Shown here piece by piece: positions 1 through 7,956 of a stretch of 64,000 nucleotides of DNA. The notes beneath the pieces were generated by a model, which saw nothing but the letters and a program-made list of their open reading frames with translations, searched no databases and was not told the DNA's origin. The stretch is taken from NCBI GenBank assembly GCA_021805275.1, contig JAJZFQ010000200.1, positions 35,621 to 99,620 of the forward strand, given 5' to 3'. The stretch's first letter is position 1; the number at the start of each line of letters is the position of its first letter. A program made the position numbers and the translations under genes. The DNA comes from Pseudomonadota bacterium (GTDB lineage: Bacteria; Pseudomonadota; Gammaproteobacteria; Steroidobacterales; Steroidobacteraceae).

Positions 1-383
1 TACGAACCGTACAGTATGCCGCGGAACATGTGCAGGTAGACGACGATGAAGAAGAACGAGGCGCCCGTGGAGTGCATGTAGCGGATCAGCCACCCCCACT
101 GCACTTCGCGCATGATGAACTGCACCGAGCCAAACGCCGCGGCGGCGCTCGGCTTGTAGTACATCGTGAGGAAGATGCCGGTACCGATCTGCATCACCAG
201 CACCAGCATGGCCAGCGAGCCGAAGAAGTACCAGAAGTTGAAGTTCTTGGGCGCGAAGTAGCCCGTCAGCTCGTGGGATATAAACGAATCGACCGGCATG
301 CGCCGGTTGATCCATGCCCACACGCCGCGCTTGGCGGCCGCGGGTTCCCCGGCTCGGGGCGAATCAGGACTCTGCGCGCTCAT
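1..383 (-). CDS. petB: Ubiquinol-cytochrome c reductase cytochrome b (partial, N-terminal part)
   Basis: Cytochrome b subunit of the cytochrome bc1 complex, an inner-membrane protein that oxidises quinol and pumps protons by the Q cycle. About 127 N-terminal residues are visible; the rest lies beyond the left edge. The translation has a short polar N-terminus, then the family pattern 'INRRMPVDSFISHELTGYFAP', a first hydrophobic helix ending 'TGIFLTMYYKP', and 'VQWGWLIRYMHSTGASFFF', which carries the glycine-rich helix and first haem-region histidine. The ATG at 383 has a good upstream GAGAGGAG. The Rieske gene (petA), normally just upstream, is not here: the next 300 bases are non-coding and then a divergent protease begins. 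Identification is firm. Confidence 0.95.
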   Translation of the reverse strand, partial: MSAQSPDSPRAGEPAAAKRGVWAWINRRMPVDSFISHELTGYFAPKNFNFWYFFGSLAMLVLVMQIGTGIFLTMYYKPSAAAAFGSVQFIMREVQWGWLIRYMHSTGASFFFIVVYLHMFRGILYGS

Positions 384-685
384 CAGGCACTCCTCTCAGG
401 GCGTGCCGCCACGCCGGCACCCATCACGCATTCGGTCATCGGAAGAACCTCCCAATTTCCGCACGGTTGCACCCGGCGCTGCGCTGCGCCCGCATTGTTC
501 TTGCACCACGACGAACCACTCGGGCAGTTTCCGCTCATCGGGGGTCGGTGCATTATACACAAACGAATGCCGCTGGCTGCCGCTGCCCGCGGCGGCTTGT
601 ACGGATGGGCGGCCGCGCCAATCTGCGGTACCCGCCCGCGGGGCGAGACGGACGGACACGGGACATCGAACGGAGCGCACGAGAC
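384..685. other. Divergent intergenic region between petB and the DegS-like protease
   Basis: About 300 bases without a credible gene; open frames here have no family resemblance and no ribosome site. It should hold the promoters of both flanking genes. The only clear promoter-like element is a perfect TATAAT on the minus strand (552-557) facing petB. I see no RNA gene or long repeat. Confidence 0.6.
552..557 (-). promoter_or_regulatory. Possible -10 box for petB
   Basis: Reads TATAAT on the minus strand, in an AT-rich dip of a GC-rich intergenic region. No convincing -35 hexamer lies 16-18 bases upstream. The implied leader to the petB ATG would be about 160 bases. Sequence match only. Confidence 0.35.
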
Positions 686-1843
686 ATGCTGCAGAAATTG
701 GGCCGGGGCCTGACTTTCATCGCCGGTTCCGTGGTGGGCGGGCTGGCGCTCGCCTTCGTGATCGTGGCCCTGCACCCGAGCCTGATCCGCCCGCACGGTC
801 CCGCCCCGGCGGCGGCCGGTCCCGCCCCGGCCCGCGCCGCGCCGGCCCCGACGGAACGCGAGCCGCCGGTGGTCAGCTATGCCGGCGCGGTCGAGCGTGC
901 CGCGCCCGCAGTGGTGAACATCTACACCGCCCGGGTGGTGACCGAGCAGGTCAATCCCTTCCCGTTCGCCAATTTCGGCGACCTGTTTGGCAACGTCCTG
1001 CCGCTGTACCGCCAGCGCATCGAGCGCACCCTAGGCTCCGGCGTGATCGTCGATGCGCAGGGCCACATCGTCACGAACTATCACGTCATCGCGAACGCCC
1101 AGGCGATCCGCGTGCAGCTGGCCGACGGGCGCATCGCCACCCCGCGCGTCGTCGGGGTCGATCCGGACACCGACCTGGCGGTCCTGCAGATCAACCTGCC
1201 GCACCTGCCGGTGATCTCCTTCGGACAGTCCAGCCAGGTACGCGTCGGTGACGTCGCGCTCGCGATCGGCAACCCGCTCGGCCTCTCGCAGACGGTGACC
1301 AACGGCATCGTCAGCGCCACGGGACGCGAGGAGCTCGGCATCTCGGCATTCGATGACTTCATCCAGACCGATGCGCCGATCAATTTCGGCAACTCCGGCG
1401 GTGCGCTCATCAACTCCAACGGTCAGCTGATCGGCATCAACACCGCGATCGTCGCGAAGAACCTCGGCGTGGAGGGCATCGGGTTCGCCATTCCGGTCGA
1501 CATGGTGCGTGGCGTGCTGCACGACATCATCAAGTACGGCAAGGTGATCCGCGGCTGGATTGGTATCGTGCCGGAGGACCTCTCCGCGGCCCAGGCGCAC
1601 CAGGCCGGGCTGGCGCGCGCCGGCGTGGTCATCGCCAATATGTACGTCGGCAGCCCCGCACAGCAGGCGGGCCTGAAACCCGGGGACCTCCTGCTCAAGC
1701 TCGGCGGCGTGCCGGTGCGCACGGCCGAGGGGGCGCGCGTGCAAATCGCCCGCCGCAAGCCCGGCTCGAGCCTGCGGGTGCAGGTGCTGCGCGGCACGAG
1801 CAAGCTGACCATCACGGTGCCGGTGAAAGAGCAGCCGAACTGA
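686..1843 (+). CDS. DegS/HtrA-like membrane-anchored serine protease with one PDZ domain
   Basis: Trypsin-fold HtrA protease of 385 residues, expected in the periplasm and tethered to the inner membrane. One N-terminal hydrophobic helix (about residues 8-29) is followed by a Pro/Ala-rich linker, the protease domain with catalytic triad His133 (in 'VTNYHVI'), Asp163 (in 'DTDLAVL') and Ser237 (in 'GNSGGA'), then a single PDZ domain from about residue 275 to the end. One anchor plus one PDZ is the DegS/AlgW layout, whereas DegP has a cleaved signal and two PDZ domains. DegS-type enzymes sense misfolded outer-membrane proteins and start RseA cleavage; that role is inferred. The start at 686 is chosen because it gives the membrane anchor directly; longer upstream extensions are unstructured and Arg/Pro-rich. 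It lies divergent to petB. Confidence 0.9.
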   Translation: MLQKLGRGLTFIAGSVVGGLALAFVIVALHPSLIRPHGPAPAAAGPAPARAAPAPTEREPPVVSYAGAVERAAPAVVNIYTARVVTEQVNPFPFANFGDLFGNVLPLYRQRIERTLGSGVIVDAQGHIVTNYHVIANAQAIRVQLADGRIATPRVVGVDPDTDLAVLQINLPHLPVISFGQSSQVRVGDVALAIGNPLGLSQTVTNGIVSATGREELGISAFDDFIQTDAPINFGNSGGALINSNGQLIGINTAIVAKNLGVEGIGFAIPVDMVRGVLHDIIKYGKVIRGWIGIVPEDLSAAQAHQAGLARAGVVIANMYVGSPAQQAGLKPGDLLLKLGGVPVRTAEGARVQIARRKPGSSLRVQVLRGTSKLTITVPVKEQPN

Positions 1844-1898
1844 GCCGCGCGCGGCGTGCGGTACCATCGGGGTCTCTCCAGGGACTGAAGGACGGCGC

Positions 1899-2609
1899 AT
1901 GAACACGGTACAGATCCGCAGATTCGCGACCCGGGCCGAGCTCGATGCGGCACTCGCCGCGCGGCTCGAGCAGGCGATCACGGCCGCAGCGGCAAGCGGC
2001 GGCGGCGCAATCATGCTCTCCGGCGGCCACACGCCGCTGCCGGCCTATCGGCAGCTCGCCGCGCGCCTGCGCCATTCGGGCGTGGCGCTGCACGGCAAGC
2101 TGCACATCCTCTTTTCCGATGACCGCTACGTGCCGGCCGACTCCGAGGCGAGCAACTATCACGCCTCCCGGCCGCTGCTCGATGCACTCGCCCTGCCCGA
2201 GGCGCAGGTGCTGCGCGTGCGCACCGAGCTGCCCCTCGAGCAGGCCGCCCTCGATTACGAGGCGCGCCTGCGCGCGCTGCTCGCGCAGGGCGCCACGGTC
2301 AGCCTCGGCATGCTCGGCCTCGGCGCCGACGGGCACACCGCCTCCCTCTTCCGCAGCGCGGACCTGACGCGCGCACGCGGTCGCCTGGCGCTCGCGGTGA
2401 GCCGGCCCGACGGCCTGTCCGGCGTGAGCGTCACGCCGGAGTTCATCGCGCACATCCCCGAGCCGCTGTTCGTGATCGCCGGCACCGGCAAGGAGGCAGC
2501 CATCGCCGGACTCGAGCGTGGCGAGCCGGACGTCATCGCCGTGCAGGCCGTGCAGGCCTGTCCGCGCTGCGCGGTGTGGGTGGAGCAAGCCGCCGAGCAG
2601 GGCGCCTGA
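1899..2609 (+). CDS. pgl: 6-phosphogluconolactonase
   Basis: Hydrolyses 6-phosphogluconolactone to 6-phosphogluconate in the oxidative pentose phosphate pathway (cytosol). The 236 residues show the family signatures in order: 'SGGHTP' at 41-46, 'DDRYVP' at about 74-79 followed by 'SNY', and 'LGLGADGHTASLF' at 139-151. The length is normal for the DevB/Pgl family. The ATG has an AAGGA ribosome site about six bases upstream. The glucose-6-phosphate dehydrogenase gene that often accompanies pgl is not in the window, but 6-phosphogluconate dehydrogenase lies about 5.3 kb away on the other strand. Confidence 0.96.
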   Translation: MNTVQIRRFATRAELDAALAARLEQAITAAAASGGGAIMLSGGHTPLPAYRQLAARLRHSGVALHGKLHILFSDDRYVPADSEASNYHASRPLLDALALPEAQVLRVRTELPLEQAALDYEARLRALLAQGATVSLGMLGLGADGHTASLFRSADLTRARGRLALAVSRPDGLSGVSVTPEFIAHIPEPLFVIAGTGKEAAIAGLERGEPDVIAVQAVQACPRCAVWVEQAAEQGA

Positions 2610-2621
2610 GCGCACCGACGG

Positions 2622-2652
2622 CGGGAGCGGCGGCGTGCGCCGGCCGCTCCCG
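2622..2652. terminator. GC-rich hairpin between convergent pgl and the M16 peptidase gene
   Basis: Inverted repeat with 10-bp perfect outer arms (CGGGAGCGGC at 2622-2631 and its complement at 2643-2652), continued by a 3-bp inner stem past a one-base bulge and a 4-base loop. It sits in the 54-base gap between two convergent stop codons, so it can serve both strands. There is no U-tract on either side, so an intrinsic terminator is only inferred from position and strength. Confidence 0.55.
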
Positions 2653-2663
2653 TGGGCGTTGCG

Positions 2664-5327
2664 CTAGCGGGTCGGCGCCGGACCCTTCACAGCCATGACG
2701 AAGCCGTTCAGACGGATCGCCTGGCGGTAGGCCTGCTGCACCTGCGCGGCGGTGAGGGCGCGATAGCGCCGACCGGCGATCACGTCTTCATCGAGCGGCT
2801 CGCCGTGCGCGGCGTAATCGAGCAGCCGGCCGCCGATCTGATCGAAGCTCGACTCCCCGAGCGGAATACCGCGCAGCACGATGCCCTTGGCACGCCGCAG
2901 ATCGCTCTGCGGCAGCGCCCCGAACTGCATGCGCTTGAGGTCCTTCAGGATCAGCGTGCGCGCGGCGGTCACATTGTCCGGATCGCACCCGTAGCTGATG
3001 CGGTAGATGCCGCGATGCCTGTGCAGCGAGAAGCCGGTGCCGACGTAGTAGACCAGTCCGCTCTTCTCGCGCAGATCGCGGTACAGCCACGAGGCATAGA
3101 ACCCGCCCCCGAGCACCTGATTGCCGAGCCGCAGCGCGTAGCGCTGCGGGCTGTCGCGCGTGACCGGCACCAGCTCGGCGAGCTGCACGCTGTCCTGTAC
3201 CGCGCTCCTGTCGGGCGTTTGCAGGCTGCCCGGACGGTTGAGCGGCACGGCGCCGTAATCCACCGCGGGCTTCGGGCCCGAGGCGAGCCAGCCGCCGAAG
3301 TTCTTGGCCACGACCCACAGTGCCTCGGCCGGCGTGACATCGCCGACCACGACGATCGTGGTCATGTCCGGCCGGTAGACCTGCGCGTAGTAGGCCTGCA
3401 CCTGGCGCAGCGTGAGGGAGCGGATGGCGGCGGGCGTCGGGTAGCGCAGCGACGGATCCCCCGGCGGCACCAGCAGGCGCTGCAGGCCGATGTCGTTGAG
3501 GAAGCCGGGCGAGTGGATCTCGCCATGCCAGTTGCCGGCCTGCTGGGCCCGCATGATCGCGAACGCCTGCGATGTCAGCGCCGGATGCAGTTCGTTGTCG
3601 GCCAGCAGCGCCATGCCACGGGCGAAATATTTCCCCGGCACGGCGAGCGAGAACTGCGGTCCTGCGCTCTCCTCGGCGGTGATGGCATCGAGGGCCGCTT
3701 GGAACTGCAGGCGCCCGAGGTGCGCGCTGCCGAACTGGAACATCGAGTCCAGCACGTCGCTCACCCCCTTCTGCCCGTGCGGGGACTCCAGGTCTGAGTT
3801 GGTCCGGACCAGACCTACCACCTGCACGGTGTGGCTCACCGACTCGCTCTGCACCACGAGCTTCAGCCCGTTCGGCAGCGTCGTCTGCCAGGGATGCAGC
3901 TGCGAGCGCGGCTCGGGCAGGTGCGCAAACGCCCGCGCGGCCCAGGCCGGCAGCACCACCGGCTTGGTGGGATTGGCGGCAAAGCTCTCCGGCCCGCCGA
4001 AGCCCTTGCTGGTGACCGGCTTGCCGGAGCTCTGCGGTGTCAGGATAGCGGTGAAGGCGTGGGCGGGATCAAACACGCGCCGCGCCAGCGCGTCCACTGC
4101 GGCCGGCGTCACCGCCTCGATCGAGGCCTTCATCGCTTGCGGCGAGGACAGTCCGTCAACCGCCAGCGCACGTGACCAGGCGCTCGCCAGTCCGTTGACG
4201 GAATTCTTGGCAAACTCCAGCCGGGCGATGGCCAGGCGCTTGGCGGCCGCCACCAAGGCCGGATCCACCCCGTGCCGCGCCGCGGCGGCGAGAATCGCCT
4301 GCATGCGCCTCAGGAGCGGCCCGGGCGCCGCCCCGCGCGGAAAGATGCCGACCGCCGCGCCGAGACCGGCCCGCGGCAGCTGCTGGACGAAGAACGTTCC
4401 GAACAACGCAGTGCCGTCCATGCCCATGCCGAACAGCGCTGCACGCTGGGAGGCGAGCGCGTTGCCGAGCACCTGTCCGGTGGCGTAGTCCTTGCTGCGG
4501 ATGCCGGGCATGCGGTAGGCGAGGTACACCGAGCCGTACGGATTGTCGGTCGGCAGCCGCAGCGTCTTGGCGCTCACCGGACGGAAGTGATAGGCCGGGC
4601 GCGGCGGCAGCGCGCGGCGCGGGATGCTTGCGAACAGACGGCGCACCTCGGCAAGCGTCGCGGCCGGATCGACATCGCCGGCGATCACCAGGATGGCGTT
4701 GTTGGGCACATACCACGCGTCATGGAAGCGCTTGAGCATCGCGGCGGTGGTCGCGTTGAACGACGGACGGGTGCCGAGCGGGGTGTGCGCGTACGGCGTG
4801 CCGGCGAACAGGTGCGCTACCAGCTCGGTGTAGAACTTGAAGCTGGGACTGGACAGGTCGTGCGCGACCTCCTGCTCGATCGCCCCGCGCTCGAGCGCCC
4901 ACTGCTTCGGCGCCATGTCGACCGCGCGCATACGAATCGAGGCGATGTGCAGGGCGACGCCGAGATCCTGCGCCGGCACGACGAAGAAATACTTGGTGAC
5001 GCTGTTGGCCGTCTCGGCATCGAACGCGCCGCCCATGTTGGCCATTACGGCGGCGAGCTGGTTGGCCGTCAGCCCCGGACTGCCACGGAACATCATGTGC
5101 TCGGTCGCGTGCGCCATGCCCGGGAAGCCCGGCGGTGTCTCATCGGAGCCGACCCGGTAATTCGTCTGCACCGATACCACCGGCGCGAGCGGGTCGCGCA
5201 CGATGACCACCCTGAGCCCATTGCCGAGCGTGGCCCGGGTCACGGAGTTCACTCCATGGGCCAGCGCCGGCGCGGTGGCCAGTACGGCAGCACACAGCAA
5301 CCCGCGCAGCATCGATCCCTTCTTCAT
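2664..5327 (-). CDS. M16 family zinc metallopeptidase (two-domain, exported)
   Basis: Putative pitrilysin/insulinase-family peptidase of 887 residues. A signal peptide ending 'ALA' near residue 23 predicts export to the periplasm. The N-terminal M16 half has the inverted zinc motif 'HATEH' at 73-77 and the distal glutamates in 'ERGAIEQEVAHD'. The second half has the M16 fold pattern but no HxxEH, as expected for the non-catalytic domain of two-domain M16 enzymes. The ATG at 5327 is preferred over a GTG three codons upstream because GAGG lies eight bases before it. The substrate is unknown. It converges on pgl across a hairpin. Relatives are often annotated as insulinase-family proteins. Confidence 0.9.
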   Translation of the reverse strand: MKKGSMLRGLLCAAVLATAPALAHGVNSVTRATLGNGLRVVIVRDPLAPVVSVQTNYRVGSDETPPGFPGMAHATEHMMFRGSPGLTANQLAAVMANMGGAFDAETANSVTKYFFVVPAQDLGVALHIASIRMRAVDMAPKQWALERGAIEQEVAHDLSSPSFKFYTELVAHLFAGTPYAHTPLGTRPSFNATTAAMLKRFHDAWYVPNNAILVIAGDVDPAATLAEVRRLFASIPRRALPPRPAYHFRPVSAKTLRLPTDNPYGSVYLAYRMPGIRSKDYATGQVLGNALASQRAALFGMGMDGTALFGTFFVQQLPRAGLGAAVGIFPRGAAPGPLLRRMQAILAAAARHGVDPALVAAAKRLAIARLEFAKNSVNGLASAWSRALAVDGLSSPQAMKASIEAVTPAAVDALARRVFDPAHAFTAILTPQSSGKPVTSKGFGGPESFAANPTKPVVLPAWAARAFAHLPEPRSQLHPWQTTLPNGLKLVVQSESVSHTVQVVGLVRTNSDLESPHGQKGVSDVLDSMFQFGSAHLGRLQFQAALDAITAEESAGPQFSLAVPGKYFARGMALLADNELHPALTSQAFAIMRAQQAGNWHGEIHSPGFLNDIGLQRLLVPPGDPSLRYPTPAAIRSLTLRQVQAYYAQVYRPDMTTIVVVGDVTPAEALWVVAKNFGGWLASGPKPAVDYGAVPLNRPGSLQTPDRSAVQDSVQLAELVPVTRDSPQRYALRLGNQVLGGGFYASWLYRDLREKSGLVYYVGTGFSLHRHRGIYRISYGCDPDNVTAARTLILKDLKRMQFGALPQSDLRRAKGIVLRGIPLGESSFDQIGGRLLDYAAHGEPLDEDVIAGRRYRALTAAQVQQAYRQAIRLNGFVMAVKGPAPTR

Positions 5328-5473
5328 GCGACTCACCTCACTCTGTGGCGATTCCCGGCCGGCCGTGTACGCGCCCGACGCGCATCATGACGCATTGTCA
5401 CCCAATGGACCGCAGCGCGCCATGTGCGTCTCAGCCCGGCCTCGCGCGGGCCACGCCGGACGGGCGGATGGAT

Positions 5474-5479
5474 TACAAT
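5474..5479 (+). promoter_or_regulatory. Possible -10 box for the SPFH operon
   Basis: TACAAT in the 278-base gap between the divergent M16 peptidase and SPFH genes. No good -35 is visible. The implied leader is about 120 bases. Weak evidence. Confidence 0.3.
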
Positions 5480-5605
5480 GCCGCCGGGGTGCAGAGGCCC
5501 CTTGCCCAGCGGACTGGCAGACCGACACTACCCAACAGACACTCCCAGCGAGTGAATCCCGCCGCAGCGCGCCCCCGCGCCCGACGCGACAGAAGGAGAC
5601 GGACG

Positions 5606-6460
5606 ATGGCTCTGACCCGACAGGTTGTCTCAACTCTAAACAACGACGGCACGGACGTGATGGGACCGACCATCCTCGCGTTTCACTATCCGGACCAGAG
5701 CCTGGTCTCCGGGAGCCTGCTCACCGTCGAGGCCAACCACTTCGCGGTGTTGAAGTCCCGCGGCGCCGTGCTCAACGTCTACGACACCGGTCAATATCCG
5801 ATTCAGACGCCCGACAAGCCGCTGCTCGGCAGCTTCGTGACCGGATTCTTCGGCGGTCAGTCGCCCTGGCAGTACGAGGTACTGTACGTCAACCGCGCCA
5901 AGCTCCTGGTGCGCAGCGCCGGGATCGCCAGCTCGGCGGAAATGGCCGAGATGGCCTACCAGGTCGAGTACTACGTGCACGTCGACACCAAGGACGATGC
6001 GCTGAAGCTCATCACCCACATGCCGTTCGCCAAGCACTTCATCGGCACCGACGAGGTGGCGAGCTACGCCGGACCGGTGGTCGAGCAGGCGATCAATCAG
6101 ATCATCCAGGTCACCCCGATGGAGAAGATCAACGAGCACATCCACGAGATCGTGGAGCTCGTCAAGGAGCACCTGGCGAGCTTCCTCGGCGTGTACGGCA
6201 TCACGCTGAATGACGCCAAGGTGCTGATCCTGCCGAAGGACGAGCGGATGCGCGAGCTGATCTCGCTGCGGGCGTTCGGGCTCTCCGAGCTCGACGCCGT
6301 GCGCTACTACGTCGCGCTCAAGATGGCCGAGAAGGGCCTGGTCTCGGCGCCGAACGTCGCGGTCGGCCAGCCGTTCTTCATCGGCGGGACGACCATGGGC
6401 ACCTTCCCCGTCGGCAACGCCCTGCAGCCAGTCGGCGCGGGCGGCAAGAGCGGAACCTGA
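5606..6460 (+). CDS. SPFH-domain protein, soluble YdjI-like type
   Basis: Protein of 284 residues with an SPFH (stomatin/prohibitin/flotillin/HflK) domain at about residues 25-220, shown by 'VEANHFAVLKSRGAV', 'VYDTGQYPIQTPDKP' and a C-terminal helical stretch with 'LPKDERMRELISLRAFGLSELDAVRYYVALKMAEKG'-type heptads. Unlike classical stomatins it has no N-terminal membrane helix, so it is probably cytosolic or peripheral. The C-terminus is Gly/Phe-rich. The ATG follows AAGGAG by six bases. It is the first gene of a same-strand trio: a helical protein starts 66 bases on, and a membrane-anchored SPFH protein follows that. Function unknown; the family is thought to form oligomeric scaffolds. Confidence 0.8.
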   Translation: MALTRQVVSTLNNDGTDVMGPTILAFHYPDQSLVSGSLLTVEANHFAVLKSRGAVLNVYDTGQYPIQTPDKPLLGSFVTGFFGGQSPWQYEVLYVNRAKLLVRSAGIASSAEMAEMAYQVEYYVHVDTKDDALKLITHMPFAKHFIGTDEVASYAGPVVEQAINQIIQVTPMEKINEHIHEIVELVKEHLASFLGVYGITLNDAKVLILPKDERMRELISLRAFGLSELDAVRYYVALKMAEKGLVSAPNVAVGQPFFIGGTTMGTFPVGNALQPVGAGGKSGT

Positions 6461-6526
6461 GCAGCACGGGCGTACCGGACGGCCGCCTCTGGCGCGAGCC
6501 GTCCGGCGCCGAGCGGAGAGTCTCGT

Positions 6527-7090
6527 ATGGATCTGAAAGCCACCACCAACCCCATCGACTCGGCCGGCCCGGTCAAGCAGGTGCTCGCGAACCTGTTCTA
6601 CGGCTGGGGCTACAACTTCTATCGCCGCGAGAATCAGCTGCGCGCCGACGACCTGCTGATCCGCAGCAAGTCGAGCGAGCTGCTCGGCCAGAGCCGCGCA
6701 CGCGCGCAGGCGCTCGAAGCGGCCTTCCGGCGCGAGCACCTGCCCGCCCCGACGCGCGCGCAGCCGTTCCCGGATGCCGCCGCCGTCGGCGCCGCCCAGG
6801 CCCTGCAGCGCGCCGCGCAGCAGATCGAGGCGCTGGAGACGACCATCCGCAATGCGGCGGTGCCGGAGATGGACCGCATCCACCAGCGTCATCGCAACGA
6901 GCGCGCCACACTCGAGCGGCTGGTCGAGGCCGACAGCGCGTTCGTCGCGGCGATCGTCGGACTGCGCGACGCGGTCCTCGCGCTGCCGGACGGCGCGGCG
7001 GCGACGGCGGAGTTGCCACGATTGCTGCAGGTGGAGCAGATCCGCGCGCTGTGGGCGCAGCGCGAACAAATCCTCGCGGTGCTGCAGTGA
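6527..7090 (+). CDS. Hypothetical helical protein between two SPFH genes
   Basis: I do not recognise a family in these 187 residues. The protein has no signal peptide or membrane segment. From about residue 35 it is strongly helical and charged, rich in Ala, Arg, Glu and Leu, with coiled-coil-like heptads at roughly 45-70, 85-130 and 160-187. The N-terminus has an aromatic patch 'LFYGWGYNFYRREN' (22-35). The ATG is preceded by GGAGAG. Codon use resembles the neighbours. It lies 66 bases after one SPFH gene and 16 bases before another, so it is probably co-transcribed and may be an adaptor or clamp for the SPFH assemblies. That role is inference. Confidence 0.65.
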   Translation: MDLKATTNPIDSAGPVKQVLANLFYGWGYNFYRRENQLRADDLLIRSKSSELLGQSRARAQALEAAFRREHLPAPTRAQPFPDAAAVGAAQALQRAAQQIEALETTIRNAAVPEMDRIHQRHRNERATLERLVEADSAFVAAIVGLRDAVLALPDGAAATAELPRLLQVEQIRALWAQREQILAVLQ

Positions 7091-7106
7091 GCCGCCGGGT
7101 GCGCTC

Positions 7107-7943
7107 ATGAACGCCCGCCGTCCCGACCTGCCGCCGGCGAATTGGCGCCTGATCCTCCTCGGCCTCGCCATCCTGGTCGTGCTGGTGCTTGCGCGTGCGG
7201 CATTCGTGCAGATCGGTCCGGGCGAGCGCGGGGTGCTCATGACCTTCGGCGCGGTCCAGCCCGGCGTGCTCGATCCGGGGCTGCACCCGAAGCTGCCGTT
7301 CGTCCAGAGCGTCGCCCGGATGAACGTGCAGGTGCAGAACTCCCAGTCGACCGAGACCGCCGCCAGCCTCGACCTGCAGAACGTCTCGAGCACCGTGGCA
7401 ACCAACTGGCACATCCTGCCGGGCGATGCCGAGTGGGTGTATCAGCACATCGGCAGCGAGCGCCAGCTGATGCGCAAGGTGATCCGCCCGGCGATCAGCA
7501 ATGCCGTCAAGGCCGTCACCGCGCATTACAACGCGCAGGATCTGATCGTCGAGCGCGATCAGGTGCGCAACCAGATCGAGCGCCAGATCCGCACCGCGCT
7601 CGAACCGTTTCGCGTCGTGGTCGACGCGGTGAACATCACGGACTTTCACTTCAGCCGGGAGTTCGCCGCCGCCATCGAGGAGAAGCAGGTGGCGCAGCAG
7701 CGCGCGCTGCAGGCGCAGTACGACCTGCAGAAGGCCAAGGTCGTAGCGCAGCAGAGGATCGTCGAGGCGACCGCGCAGGCGCAGGCGCAGAAGCTGCTGC
7801 AGACGACGCTCACCCCCGAGCTCATCCAGCAGCAGGCCGTCAGCAAGTGGGACGGCCACCTGCCCGAGGTGGTCGGCGGCCGGGGCGTGCTGCCGATGAT
7901 CGGCAACATCGCCACCCGCAGCGCATCGGCCCCGCCCCGTTAG
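7107..7943 (+). CDS. Prohibitin-like SPFH membrane protein
   Basis: Protein of 278 residues with one N-terminal transmembrane helix (about 14-32, 'LILLGLAILVVLVLARAAF') followed by a prohibitin/HflC-type SPFH domain starting 'VQIGPGERGVLMTFGAV' and running to about residue 195. A coiled-coil tail rich in Gln, Ala and Glu follows ('EEKQVAQQRALQAQYDLQKAKVVAQQ'-type repeat). This is the layout of bacterial prohibitins, which form large rings at the inner membrane. The start is the ATG at 7107, 16 bases after the preceding stop; longer in-frame extensions run through that gene and are not credible. It is last of the SPFH trio and convergent with gnd. The partner could be a protease such as FtsH, but none is encoded nearby. 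Confidence 0.85.
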   Translation: MNARRPDLPPANWRLILLGLAILVVLVLARAAFVQIGPGERGVLMTFGAVQPGVLDPGLHPKLPFVQSVARMNVQVQNSQSTETAASLDLQNVSSTVATNWHILPGDAEWVYQHIGSERQLMRKVIRPAISNAVKAVTAHYNAQDLIVERDQVRNQIERQIRTALEPFRVVVDAVNITDFHFSREFAAAIEEKQVAQQRALQAQYDLQKAKVVAQQRIVEATAQAQAQKLLQTTLTPELIQQQAVSKWDGHLPEVVGGRGVLPMIGNIATRSASAPPR

Positions 7944-7956
7944 CCGTCGCTCCGGC

